NCBI RefSeq assembly: GCF_035046505.1
Contig: NC_089821.1
Span: forward strand, 7,524,718-7,588,717
DNA length: 64,000 nucleotides
Reading direction: 5' to 3'
Source of the DNA: Tiliqua scincoides
Taxonomy: Eukaryota > Chordata > Lepidosauria > Squamata > Scincidae
Shown in pieces: positions 21,573 to 32,999 of the stretch (its first letter is position 1; every line of letters begins with the position of its first letter). Both the position numbers and the translations under genes were made by a program. The notes beneath the pieces were generated by a model. It had not been told where the DNA came from, did no database searches, and worked only from the letters and a program-made list of their open reading frames with translations.

Positions 21573-22244
21573 CCATGTAGTTTTATTTTTATTTTTTTGC
21601 CTTTCTGGAAAGAACTCATCTCTCCAATTTTGCTATTCAGAACCCTTTTCTTGTTGACTCAAAGAAATTGCTTTCATCTGAAGATAAGGCAAGGAAGAAA
21701 AGTGTATTCATTGAGTGTATTCCTCCAACTCTTGTTATTATCAGAAAGGAAGCATTAGCCAAATCTAACTAGGAGAAATGAGTAAACAAAGATGTAAGCA
21801 CAGTAAATTTGCTTACATTTTCAGTGACGAGACAAACAGCAAAGCTTATGAGAGAATAAAAGAGACCTCATCACCACTATCATGTAGGTAAGACAAGCAA
21901 AATAACGGCTGGGAGATTTCTTTTCTTCTCCCTTTTTGATACTGTGAAGAGGCATTTTCAGATAACTTTGAAAAATTTCCCCATAATTAAAAAAGAAATC
22001 AAAATGAAACAGATGGAGCCAATTTTGAGAGGAAGGAGCAGAAGAGACAATATTAATTAAGGGCTTCTAGTGGGAACATTATTTCCATAGATGTGTACTT
22101 GGCTTATCTACACCTTTTGATATAAGTTTGCTATCTTTTTTACAGAGTCAATTCACACAACTAAAAGTCTGACCTGAAAATCTAGCAGACTTAATAAGGA
22201 AATAACACATCTCCTTATTCCAGGAGAAGGCAACTTTACTGTGT
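21567..22244. other. no recognisable feature
   Basis: AT-rich non-coding sequence. Confidence 0.4.
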
Positions 22245-22690
22245 ATCTTTGCACTGGCCTGCAGAGGCTGCATCCAGCCTTCGCACCGACGGGGAATGGT
22301 AGGTCTGCGGAGGAAGGATCTGGGGGGAGGTGTGGGGAAGGCAGGGAGGAGGGGGGAGGAGGCATTTCAGGATGGGGTGGGGGAAGGGCAGCCTGCAGGT
22401 GGGCCTGTGGGCAGGTAGGCAGAGAGCAGGATGTGGGGTCAGGACTGGCCAGATCCTTGCACCGTTCCTAGGTGTTGCAGAGCAGCTCCAGGCTCCTCTG
22501 TTCTGCTTAGATCTGCGCCACCTCTTTAGGTGATGCAGATCTCAGCAGACCCATTGGGGTTGCTGCAGCTTTCCCTGAAGTAAGGAGGATTTTTTCCCCC
22601 TTGTCTCAGGCCAAACTTCAGCCAGCCCCAAACTTGCACAGGATACAGCGCAGGCCTGCCTGTTCCAGCACAAGTTAGGATTGCGCTGAT
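22245..22690. repeat. GC-rich MITE family G, copy 2
   Basis: The right end reads on the minus strand GCGCAATCCTAACTTGTGC. The body shares the CTGGCCTGCAGAGGCTGCAT block with 19038-19568. The left boundary is uncertain. Confidence 0.5.
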
Positions 22691-22928
22691 TGTCACATGA
22701 TTGCATCACACAATAGGATTCTCAACCTGGAATTTGGCAGTTCTTTTTGTCCAGAGGACAGACAGAGGGGGTTCAGTGGGTCACTGTTGCCCACACGTGG
22801 CCTCCAGTCATTTGCCTTTGTAGAACAACAAAGTAATTCTCGCACCATCATTCTAGGACTTACGCTGACAGATCAGTGCAAGCCCTGGATAGGATTAGGC
22901 TGCCTGTTTGATATACTATCGTAAGACC

Positions 22929-23020
22929 TATAATGCAATCCTAGTCGTGTCTACTCAGAAGTAAGTCTCATTGTGTTCCATGGGGTTTACTCCCAGGAAA
23001 GTGTGTATAAGATTGCAGGC
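22929..23020 (+). repeat. short palindromic MITE (GCAATCCTA type)
   Basis: ATGCAATCCTAGTCGTGTC to GTATAAGATTGCAGGC with the inner palindrome AGTAAGTCTCATTG / CCATGGGGTTTACT. Same family as 6669-6758. Confidence 0.7.
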
Positions 23021-23334
23021 TTAGTAGATTCTAAGAATGAATCTGTAAAAGGAGATCAAAAGTAAAGCACTATGTACTAAGGCAAAACTATAACCCCACG
23101 TTTTTACCACTGGAGTTTTATTTGACATCTTCAGTTCAAGAACTCCTATAGCTGAAGAGGCAACCATTCAGGTTGAAAATACTGCTTGCCTTTTCAACAA
23201 GCAGAGCTGCTTTGCAGACTTTTCAAAGAAACTCTAGCTTTGCAGACAGTTCAACACATGTGAGTATAGATCCTTTATATATAGATATATGAGTGTATAG
23301 CCATCCTTCATCTTTTGACTGTATCAGCTTTGTG

Positions 23335-23336
<2 letters not shown>

Positions 23337-23401
<65 letters not shown>

Positions 23402-23420
23402 GATGATGATGATGATGATG
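23337..23420 (+). repeat. (GA)n-(TGA)n compound microsatellite
   Basis: About 30 GA units followed by about eight TGA units. Confidence 0.97.
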
Positions 23421-24215
23421 CATGGCTGATTAATATGGCCACCTTTATCCTTTCTATTGTTGCTTTCTTCAAGTTTTCTTGTAAATTTAGATTGCATTAT
23501 AATGAGAGAAGGAACTATTCATTGGGGGCTACCATATAAATTGTATGGTCTGTGAGATGTTTTCCATTTCTGCCTGGTTTGTAACATAAAATTGGTGTGC
23601 ATATGTGTGGAAAACCTTGTGTCTCATAAGGAAGAAGTGGAGAGAAAAAAAATTGCAGATGTGAATTTAAAGTAGCCTTGAGTACTCCACTGGGTTTTGC
23701 GCATGGACATGACAAACCTGCTCCATCTGTCCATACATAATCCTAATGTGGACTTCTGAAGACCAGACAGAGAGAAAAGGAAGCAACATCATTAAGATAA
23801 GTAGAAGGCAGTTGGTGAGCAGCAGAGGAGGACAAAGGTAGCGTTTGACACTACAGGGTTTATAATTAAAAGGACATAAGGAATGATTTATTAAGGCCAG
23901 CGACTTAACAAAAGAAGGAAGGAAGCCAATGCAACGAAGAAAGTCACAACAAGGATAGAAAGTATGGTAACTGAGCAGAGAGGAGGTGATGTGAAATCTG
24001 CCCTCCTAATATGTGATCATCAAATCAAAACTGTCAATCAACTTTGTCTTTCTATCAGTGTTCTGAAGCAGTTTCTTTTTCCAACCAGGTATTTTCATTT
24101 CCACTCCCTATATTAGGCAAACATGCCAGCAAATCTAAAACCGATGATGTGAAATTGACAAGATGTATATTTAACAAGGTTTTGCTTTCTTCTTTTTCCA
24201 TTTTTTTACTGCACT
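23421..24215. other. no recognisable feature
   Basis: Non-coding, no named repeat. Confidence 0.4.
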
Positions 24216-24223
24216 GATTATCC

Positions 24224-24615
24224 CAATGTTTCTCAGACTGTGGGTCGGGACCCACTAGGTGAGCCGCAAACCAATTTCAGGTGGGTGCCCATTCATTTCC
24301 GTATTTTTTTTTAATATATTAGACTTGATGCTGCCATATATGTGACTGCATTTAGGGAAATGTTAGACCTGTACTTTTAACAAGCTACTATGCATATTCT
24401 TTTAACAATGATAGTAAATAGGACTTAATCCTGTGTAAATGTGGGTAGGATTGCAGCCTAGGATTGTTAAAAATTTTCCTGAGTGATGATGCCACTTCTG
24501 GTGGATCCTGACAGATTCTCATTCTAAAAAGTGGGTCCCGGGGTTAAGTGGGTTAAATGTGTCCCACATTAAGTGGGTCCCACATTTAAGTGGGTTAAAT
24601 GTGCGAGAACCACTG
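24224..24615 (+). mobile_element. hAT-like non-autonomous element (family H)
   Basis: Ends CAATGTTTCTCAGACTGTGG and GTGCGAGAACCACTG; flanks GATTATCC (24216-24223) and GACTATTC (24616-24623) match at six of eight positions. It is a second copy of the element at 1924-2418, with the shared inner stretch GACTTAATCCTGTG..GATTGCAGCC. Near its right end (24536-24600) a short run of AAGTGGGTTAAATGTG-like repeats has arisen. Confidence 0.75.
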
Positions 24616-25275
24616 GACTATTCTGTATCGAGAAATTCACAATTTTGAAGTCGACTTCTCGTCGACTGACTGGCAAACAAGCCATCTGATGTAAGCTTTT
24701 TGAATTCCATTCACGATAACTATAGTGGCCCAAGTTTAAGCAGGCTGGTTTTATATATTTATATATCAGTGGGATGGGGATCTGTTCCAGACGATGGAAC
24801 TTCAAGAAACATCCATATGGTAACACCACTGGCATCGCAAAGGGGATGCAAGGGATGCAGGCCACACCAGTTGACGCTCACGGGGGGGGGGGGGAGGTGA
24901 CACCACTGCTTGCCAAAATTTTTTAAATCTTTGTACTTTTGAATAATACCTTCATGTTATATAGCTTTTGATGCGTGATTTCATGAAGAATGCAATGAAA
25001 CAAACTGTGTTGAAATATCTCTACTCTATCAAAAGTTATAGCCAAAGAAACCAGTGGGGCATGGCTATGGGGCTTCTCCATGCCCACTGCCTAGGGCATT
25101 GCCCCACCCACTACATATGAGGAGGTCCATCATAGCGATGATGCACTGGCCTCCTGCACTGGGTGATGCAAATCCTATTGACACCACTGGGTAGTGTATC
25201 AGATGCAGGTTATGGGGGGATCTAGTTATGGTTGGAGTGTAGGAGCAATGAGAACACATGTGATAATATTTTAAG

Positions 25276-25738
25276 ACATGATTGAGACCTACAAAATCAT
25301 GCAGAGGATGGACAGAGTAGATAGAGAGACGCTCTTTTCCCTCTCACATAACACCAGAACCAGGGGACATCTACAAAAGTTGAGTGTTGGGAGAGTTAGG
25401 ACAGACGGAAGACGATATTTATTTACCCAGCGTGTAATCAGTCTGTGGAACTCTTTGCCACAGGAAGTAGCAATGGCATCTTGCCTGGATGCCTTTAAGA
25501 GGGGATTGGACAAATTTCTGGAGGAGAAGTTCATTACGGGTTACAAGTCATAGTAGGTATGTGCAAGCTCTTGGTTTTAGAGGCAGGCTGCCTCTGATTG
25601 CCAGATGCAGGGGAGGGTAAAAGGCCACAGGTCGTGTCTTGTGAGCTCCGTCAGGCATCTGGTGGGCCACTGTGAGATAAAGGAAGCTGGACTAGTGGGC
25701 CTTTGGCCTGATTCAGCAGGGCTCTTCTTATGTTCTTA
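25276..25738 (+). mobile_element. CR1 LINE 3' end
   Basis: Open for 91 codons (25278-25553): MIETYKIMQRMDRVDRETLF, SHNTRTRGHLQKLSVGRVRT, WNSLPQEVAMASCLDAFKRG. The 3' UTR ends CTCTTCTTATGTTCTTA. 5' truncated. The AGCTGGACTAGTGGGCC block carries a two-base deletion against other copies. Confidence 0.92.
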
Positions 25739-28099
25739 AGACATTTTATTGTTTTAGTAATCGTTTGTTGATATTAAATGGCATAACTCTCTATTTTAGG
25801 TGTAAAAAATCAGCGTTTAAAACAACCATTCGGCCTGCCATTGCTGAAAAGGCTCTGAACATTGCATGCAAGCAGGGTTTCTAAAGCTGTTGCTCTTTGC
25901 AAGTTCTAAAGGGAAGTTTAAAGAGATGACGTTTCAACATAGACTCAGACCTAAGGATAAGTATGTTAAGACATCAAATAGAAGGGGCCTAAAGTCGAAG
26001 ATCTGAGGGATTTTCTATGGCCATAAGACATCATTTACTGCAATATATGCTGAACAGAGTTGTTTGAAAACTCAATTTTGAGAGCTCTTTTGACTGGGTT
26101 GTATAGCAGGGCAAAGCGATTATTTAGATACACCCCAGCCTTGGTGGAGGGAAACGGGAATTAATCTCTACAATACTGTATGTAATTTTGTGCTGCAACT
26201 TTCATGTACGTTAAATACATTTCATGCATTCGGTGTCTTTTTTAAAAACTTCTGATTGTTCCTGGAAGCCACTGGAAAGAACAAGGCATGATTACTAGGT
26301 TACAGAAGCAGAAATGGAGTAATGGAATATTTCCTACCAGTGCATTTAATATCTTGCTTCTTATGGATGGTTTCTCATTTCCTTAACTTGCCTGTAAAGT
26401 GCATGAAATAGTCTGCACCACGAATATGTATTCACTGACTTGCCATTTCTCACTGAAAACTATCTCCCATCTGTAGCAGCCTGGAAAAACTTCTCGACCT
26501 ACAATACTTCTGTGATGTTACCATTTTTATTTTGCCAGTATAATTCATTTTCAGAAAGAAGGCTGCCAGTGAGATGTCACATGGAAGGAATCTAAAGGGA
26601 AATGAAACATCTGGAGTGGGTGGAACAAAAATGTAGGTTACATCCAAACGAACACTTGGGCAGTGGTGCAGGAAATTTTCACCACCTATTTTCTGCAGTG
26701 TGGCTGGCTGGACCTTGGAAAAGCTGTTCTTGAGGGTTGGGGAACCTTTGGGAATAGCACGGGAGGTGGTTTAGGGTGCTACAAGGGAGGGAGGAATTGT
26801 CCTGAAGCTTTTGGGTGGAAGCTCTTAGTGTGCTTACATGAATAGGGTTGCGACTGAGAGCCTTCACCCAATTTCCACGGATTCCCCACCCCTCTGTTAC
26901 CCCTCTGTCCACCAATACTCAGGAGTGTTTTGGAGGCAAGCAGTGAAGTAGCTAAGGGGGGAAGGGGATAGCACACTTTGAGGGGGTGCCAAGCTGCACC
27001 CCCAAAGGCTGCTCCCGAGGCGGGCAGGGGTCTCCAGCAGACTTCTGAGGCCTGGGGAGGTCATGTGCAGCTTCCTCAAGACCTGGGAAGCTTTAGAAGT
27101 CCTGCTGGAGGACTTAGAAAGGCGTTTCTGGGTTTGACTACATGCCTTCGGTCCTTGGTGCTCAAACCCCTTGGGTGTTTGAGAAACGAGGTAATTGTGT
27201 GCAGGGTCAGGGCAAAGGGAGCAGCCTTTGGATCGTGCCACTGCCTGGGCTGATCAAGGGTGATTTTCATGTACCTGAGCCAGCTCCTGCCTCCTGAGGG
27301 TATGGGGAACCCTGCAGAAGTCTCTGCAGGGCCCCCTCCAGCCTCTAAAACAGTAAAAAATACCCGGTCAGAACGCACTTTTCTGATTGAGGCAGGAGCA
27401 GGCAGGAGCTGGAGGCAGGAAGCAAGAGCTGGCTCAGGTAAGAGAAAATCACCCCCGATCAGCCCCAATCCTGGGTATCTTGCTGCTACCTTTCCCTGCC
27501 CCGTCCCTGCAAGGGGACAGAGGCAGGGCTTCCCAGGAGACACCCCAGTCTGAAAATGTCTGTCTTAGGTGAACAGACAATTCTCACAATGGGCTCCATC
27601 CCCAAATTCAGGACGCATGTTGGGCTTTACCCTGGCTCCATGGCTGGACTTGCTCTGGGCTCTACCCTCAGGCATATCCTGTATATCAGCATAGTTGTAT
27701 TTCAAGTTGGCAAGTTTAGACTTTGCTATTTTGAGAGCAGACTGGGAACGGCCTAAATTGCAATGGTTTTCTCAGCCTTCTAAGGTTAATATCACAACTG
27801 GCACAGTTTGCACTGCTACTGTGTGCCCAGCCTCACACATTTACTTGGGAGTAAGTCCCACCATGTCCTGTGGGAGTTATCTCATAAGTGGGCATTGGAT
27901 GGCAGCCTTCCATGTGTGCAGTCAGTTTGTATTCGGCCAGAGGGATCTTTGATTTTTTTTGGTTGACCCTTAAGCTGGATCGAAACTGCACTTGAAATGT
28001 CCATCGGTGACCCCTAAAATAAGAACGTGTGACAAAGGCTTGGGTTGAAGCGGGCCACCTTATCTTAACATGAAACTGCAGCAGGGCAAGTAACTGTGG
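25739..28099. other. no recognisable feature; GC-rich stretch 26940-27560
   Basis: 25739-26930 is AT-rich and unremarkable. About 26940-27560 is GC-rich with overlapping open frames on both strands of up to 155 codons; these have no domain, no splice frame I can support and look like composition artefacts. An unrecognised GC-rich repeat is the likeliest content. Confidence 0.4.
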
Positions 28100-28190
28100 C
28101 TACAATCCTGTCCACAATTTCCTCGGCGTAAGCTCCATTGACTATAATGGGACTTACTTCTGAGTCGACATGGGATGCATAGGATTGGGT
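28100..28190 (+). repeat. short palindromic MITE (GCAATCCTA type)
   Basis: GGCTACAATCCTGTCCAC to GATGCATAGGATTGGG with the inner palindrome GTAAGCTCCATTGA / TAATGGGACTTACT, like 6669-6758. Confidence 0.75.
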
Positions 28191-29004
28191 TCTTTATCCC
28201 CAAAGCCAGCAGGCCACTAAGTGGGGGAAACAGGTCTAGCCGTGACCTCCCCCAGAACTAACTGGCCAAGCCATCTGGCTCAAGGTCACACCAATAGTCA
28301 AAGGCCAGGTGAGCCTATCATCATCATCAACCTCGCAGGGTTGTGGCAGCTGGAAAGCACAGGTCCCTTAGCCAAAGCCAAAGCCTATGAGACCCCCAAC
28401 CTGGGGGCTTGCCAGGCAGCCTCGCTGACCTGGACAAGCATAATCTGAGTGGTACTGGTTCACCTCCAGGGTTTGTCAAGCTCAGAATGGACACTGAAAT
28501 TAATTCCTGCCTACCAGGCCCACCGATTCCTGCCTAAAATGACCAACAGAACCAAAGCTAACCATAAGCACCACTGCCAAGGGCCAATCAGACTGTCAGC
28601 AAATAAATTCCTACCCGGCTTCAAGGGCAACCAGATGGTCTCAGACTCCCAGAAGATCAGGGAAGGAGGGGTCAAGAATAATCCATGACTGATGCCGCTG
28701 CCCCAAAATCACTGGGCATGCACGTCGCTGGCTCCTCCCACTCGTGAGGCCCTGGAAACCGAAGCCTCTGCCCGTGAGCTGTGCCAGGGGCTCTGTAAGC
28801 AGCAGAGGCATGGCAAGCGCACACACCGTGACTTCCCAATAATTGAGCTAACCGTTAGTTGCAAAAGTGCAACCCTTTCCTGTATCCTCTGACTTCATTA
28901 ATGAGCTGTTTTCCAGGTAAGCGCTATTCTGATGCAAGGGCAATCCCCCTCTTCATGCCAGTCTGCCGACCACTGCCATTCACCTTTGGGGGTAGTGGCA
29001 AAAT
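28191..29004. other. no recognisable feature
   Basis: Non-coding; short open frames without domains. Confidence 0.4.
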
Positions 29005-29228
29005 GGTTGGCAACCTTCAGTCTTGAAAGACTATGGTAGAAGCCTACAGCACCTGGTATTCCCAGGCGGTCTCCCATCCAAGTACTAACCAGGCCTGACC
29101 CTGCTTAGCTTCCGAGATCATGGTATAAGCTTACAGCACCCGGTATTCCCAGGCGGTCTCCCATCCAAGTACCAACCAGGCCTGACCCTGCTTAGCTTCT
29201 GAGATCAGACGAGATCAGGCATGGGCAG
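29005..29228 (-). mobile_element. 5S rRNA-derived SINE, linker-less dimer
   Basis: On the minus strand a full 5S head starting CCTGCCCATGCCTGATCTCG is followed by a second 5S copy and the LINE-type tail. The first unit breaks off in GGCTTATACCATG and passes directly into GATCTCGGAAGC of the second, so the tail hairpin and unit head between them are missing. GGTAGTGGCA at 28991-29000 and 29229-29238 is a 10-bp target duplication. Confidence 0.9.
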
Positions 29229-29238
29229 GGTAGTGGCA

Positions 29239-30037
29239 GCATCTCCTTCAATAATACAATTTTTCAAAAAAATCAGATTAATCATTTTCTGTTTGCTGTC
29301 AATGAGGAAACAATGATTTTGCCTGTTGGAGAGGAAGAAGGGAATACGAATTATTAAAGCAAAGACTGATAAATATTATGGGATGGAACTCAGCACATAA
29401 CTCGGAGAGCACGCAAGATATTCTTGGACTCATAGCAATTACATCACTTCTTTTATTATTTTGCCAGCTGTGTCGCCATTTGATGGAAGCCAGACCCTTT
29501 ACAATCTGATCTGAGTTAGTTCTTGGCCTGACTGTTCAAAAAGTATTACATGTTTAACATCAAGTTCATCCAACATTCCTGCTTTTTTTGTTTTTTTTTT
29601 GTGTGTGTGTAAAGATGTGGTGATTTGCAGCTTCCCATTTTCAGCTTCCCATTCCAATTATGGAGAAAAAAGGCCAACACTGAAGTGTAAAACAAACCAT
29701 AACAACTTACACAAGGTACTTGAACCAGATACTTAGATATGCCGTCACTTTGACCTTGCTTGCATTGAGTGCGCCAAAATACTTTTTACTGATGGAGTGT
29801 ACAGCTTGCTGCATTAGATTTGCAAACCAATGTTCATAATTATGGAGCACAACATGGAATAAGCAATTATTTCAATTGATGATGGACCAAGTCCTCCAGA
29901 ACCAGCTGAGAAATGCTCAACACAGAATTGGAAATTGGAAGGTCCACGTTCTGAGGTTCGCCGATCGTTTCTTTGACCCATTTGCAGGGCAGAGGGCCTG
30001 ACTCTTTAAAACGGATAAATGAATTCTCTTCCACAAG
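29239..30037. other. no recognisable feature
   Basis: AT-rich non-coding DNA with a T-rich/GT tract near 29586-29612. Confidence 0.4.
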
Positions 30038-30780
30038 TGTTATGTGGTCACCAACCCGTTAACTGCTGGAGGCAAATAACTTGTTTGGCAGTGGCACCAG
30101 GGCCTGACCCCAGCGACACCAGAGCACTTGGGAGTAAGGAGCTCCTTGGGAGTAAGGGACTGCTCCAGAGCAGGGGATAAGTACAGCCTGGATCCCAGGC
30201 AAAGGATCACCCTGAGAGGAGGGACTGGGAGCCTTGGGGATCTGAAGCAGATCACATGGCCGGAAGGAGTGGAGCCAGGGGGACTAGCTGCTGGGTTCAT
30301 AAGGAGCCCAGCAGCCAGAGAGAGAGGACGCTCCTCCTGGGGTTCGAGCTCCCGGAGGACAGACTGGGACTGCTTGGAAAGGCCCCTTGCCTGACTTTCA
30401 GAGCAGGAGGGAGGAGTCTGGCAGAGGAATTCACCAGAGGAACCAAAAGGGGACAGGGCCCAGGAACTAGAGGGGCAACTCCCCTGCTGGGTCTCGGCAT
30501 CGAAGCCCCAGCAACCACCCCAGGGGTGCCCATTGGGGCAACACCGCAGTTCCAGTTGACCACTTTGTAACACGGCTTTGAGACTCTTACGTACCCCAAC
30601 TGGTGGATGCTGTATGGACTCTATATGTACCAGGGAGACTGCCCTGGTGACCCGGGTCCCAGTGCTGTAACCAGGAGCCCTGATGAGTGTTAAAAATCTC
30701 ACCCGAATAAATCGGCTTTGCCAAGCCAGTAAACGCTCCTGGTTGTCCTTCACGAGTCAGAGTAAATCCTCAGTCTCGCA
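30038..30780 (+). mobile_element. possible solo LTR fossil (uncertain)
   Basis: A GC-rich tract starting TGTTATGTGG and ending CTCGCA, with an AATAAA-type poly(A) signal near 30706 and a GT-rich stretch after it, has the look of an LTR. No internal retroviral genes lie beside it, so if real it is a solo, broken relic. I see no matching flanking duplication and cannot name the family. A 237-codon minus-strand frame across it is not convincing as a gene. Confidence 0.3.
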
Positions 30781-31154
30781 GATGTCCCGTCAACCCCATT
30801 TGGGACCCCAGGGGGAGGGTCTGGACACGGCCGCAGATGCACAGGCAGTCAAATACTTTGTTTAAAAAGGACTGAGAATTTCCTGAAAAACAGTGTTCTA
30901 ATCTGTGGATTACAATCAACATATGATATTCAGGGCATCTGGAACTTTTACTGTGAATCAGCTATCACTGAAAAGGCCTTTTTATCATGTGCATGCAAAG
31001 ATTCATTCATTCATTCATTCGCCTGCCCTTCTGAATAAGAGTCCTAGATGGAATGCAATCAAAGATAAGAGCAAAATAAGGAAAACAAAAACATGCAGTC
31101 ATTGTCAATGAAACATTCAAAAATCACCAGTTGATAAAGTTTAACAGAACCACA
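30781..31154. other. no recognisable feature
   Basis: Includes an ATTC short tandem run near 31003-31020; otherwise nothing I can name. Confidence 0.4.
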
Positions 31155-31369
31155 CAGTGGCATAGCTAGAGGGGGTGCAAAGCACTAAGTTTTGCAGGTG
31201 CCTGAATGCACCATGCAAGTGGCCTCTCCCCCTCGCCTTTGGAGCCATTCCGGGTGAGGGGAGCAAAACGGAGGCATTCACCTGGCTCCGAAGGGGAGGG
31301 GCCGCTTGCACGGTGCATTCAGGCGCCTGCAAAACTTAGTGCTTTGCACCCCCTCTAGCTACACCACTG
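31155..31369. mobile_element. fold-back MITE family F, best copy
   Basis: A 215-bp near-perfect palindrome. The left arm opens CAGTGGCATAGCTAGAGGGG and runs through GTGCAAAGCACTAAGTTTTG; the right arm gives the reverse complement CAGTGGTGTAGCTAGAGGGG and the same continuation. Arms of about 100 bp pair with few mismatches and leave a spacer of about 30 bp (TTCCGGGTGAGGGGAGC..). No coding frame. CAGTGG ends recall hAT elements but no 8-bp duplication is visible (GAACCACA and GGTTTCTG), so the superfamily is open. Confidence 0.85.
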
Positions 31370-32130
31370 GGTTTCTGCACTGTATTCTGGAGCAAAGAAC
31401 AGGCCTGTGTGGGAGAGGGTGATAAAGCTCTAAGCAATTCAGCCAAGTGCTGCAGAGCAGTAAAAAAGCAAACCAAATTACAGGAAGCAGGCAGCGGTGA
31501 CAAGCATTAATAGTGCCATTATCTCGAGATAATGCTGCGCAGATAAAATATTTTACCCTGGCCAGGGTCGTTCTTTCCTGGGGAGAGATGGGCCGCGATT
31601 TGCAACAGTCTCTCACCAAATCTCCAGGGAAGCTGCACAAGATCTCCAGATGTGAGAGATGCATGAGCTCTGCCACTGTAACGGAAGGGAGTATAATTTA
31701 GAGGGCATTATTGCAATGCAGTGCAAAGAGGCAAGGCAGGTTGCGCACGTCAGGATTGGAATAGTCTTGGTCACTTCTTTTTTGTCTGCAGATATATTAC
31801 GGGAGGAGGAGGCAGATGCCATCTCTGAGGCTGCTCCTGGTCCAGCTGGCCTGACACTTTCGTGACAACAGTGGCCATGTTGTAACAATTGTCCTGTGTC
31901 AAAGAGCCAGGAGACAGAGAGAGAGAGAGTTTGGCAAAAAAAAGTCATCTATCCATCTGCTCCTGGATTCAATGAAAGTTGCCTCCATCTCCCTATAGTG
32001 GGAAAAACAAATCATTCTCCATGTGTGGGTGTTTTGTTGAGTTAAATAGTTTAACCTCCTCTGCTCTTCAGCCACCCATGAAGTTTGTTCATGTGATCTA
32101 CTTTCTTTGTGAGCTCTTTACGGGGGTATA
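31370..32130. other. no recognisable feature
   Basis: Non-coding; no repeat identified. Confidence 0.4.
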
Positions 32131-32413
32131 AGAAGAACATAAGAGAAGCCCTGCTGGATCAGGTCAAAGGCCCATCTAGTCCAGCTTCCTGTGTCTCACA
32201 GTGGCCCACCAGATGCCCTAGGGAGCACAGAAGACAACAAGAGATCTGCATCCTGGTTCCCTCACCTGCATCTGGCATTCTGACATAGCCCATTTCTAAA
32301 ATCAGGAGGTTGCACATACTCAGCATGGCTTGTAACCTGTGATGGATTTTTCCTCCAGAAATTTGTCCAATCCCCTTTTAAAGGCATCCAGGCCAGGTGC
32401 CATCATCACATCC
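32131..32413 (-). mobile_element. CR1 LINE 3' UTR
   Basis: Antisense CR1 tail AAGAACATAAGAGAAGCCC, then CTGCTGGATCAGG, CTAGTCCAGCTTCCTG and the C-terminal codons up to CATCCAGGCCAGGTGCC. 5' truncated. Confidence 0.9.
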
Positions 32414-32999
32414 TGGCCTGGTATAGAAACATAAGTGCATAAAAATTGCCCTATGGACAGGATGGGAATAAATTCAAGTCAATAATACATATATTAGACT
32501 GAGGCTAAAGTTCATAGTTACCTGATTTGGAACAGAAATGTGTCATTGCTGTTGCAAGCGTTCTCCCGGGGGAGAATCCAATATTTATTGATCTCCCCTA
32601 TTCAAATGTTTGGGAGCAGCATCAAGACAAACATAGATGTGCCTGCGGGATTTGGAACCTTTGCAAATGAACTGGCCACATCCAAAGTGCATTCTTCATA
32701 TGAATCTTTGCAAGGAGACAAAGCTCGCAATGGTTCAGACCACTGTGGGCACGTTCAAGCCTTTGAGAGAGATCAAATCAATTACGGCATGAACTTTTGC
32801 AGGCGTACACTTGGAACATGCACAAAGGTTCAACTCAGTTTCAGGTTGCATACCACTCAGACAGTCCTAAAATCTGTCCAGTTCATAATGCTTGGGCGTC
32901 TCATGGATTGATTTGACTGTTCTTATCTAGTTTGGTTTGAAAAATGAAATTTTGCATCTCCAGGTTGACCAACTTGCTTTGTGTTACATACACAAAAAT
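32414..32999. other. no recognisable feature
   Basis: An open frame of 123 codons (32540-32911) has no recognisable domain and no supporting context. Confidence 0.4.

Noticed and set aside
21483-21758. Coding frame over the GT/GA repeat, and poly-Ile/Leu/Asn frames at 59453-59752
   Set aside because: Open only because of the microsatellites.
26897-27553. Overlapping frames of up to 155 codons on both strands in a GC-rich stretch
   Set aside because: Both strands open in several frames, no domain, no start or splice evidence.
30040-30753. 237-codon minus-strand reading frame
   Set aside because: No domain, Pro/Ser-rich composition typical of a GC-rich shadow frame, and it lies over an LTR-like tract.
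31155-31369. Firm hAT assignment of family F from its CAGTGG ends
   Set aside because: No 8-bp flanking duplication is visible in the copies I compared, so the superfamily is left open.
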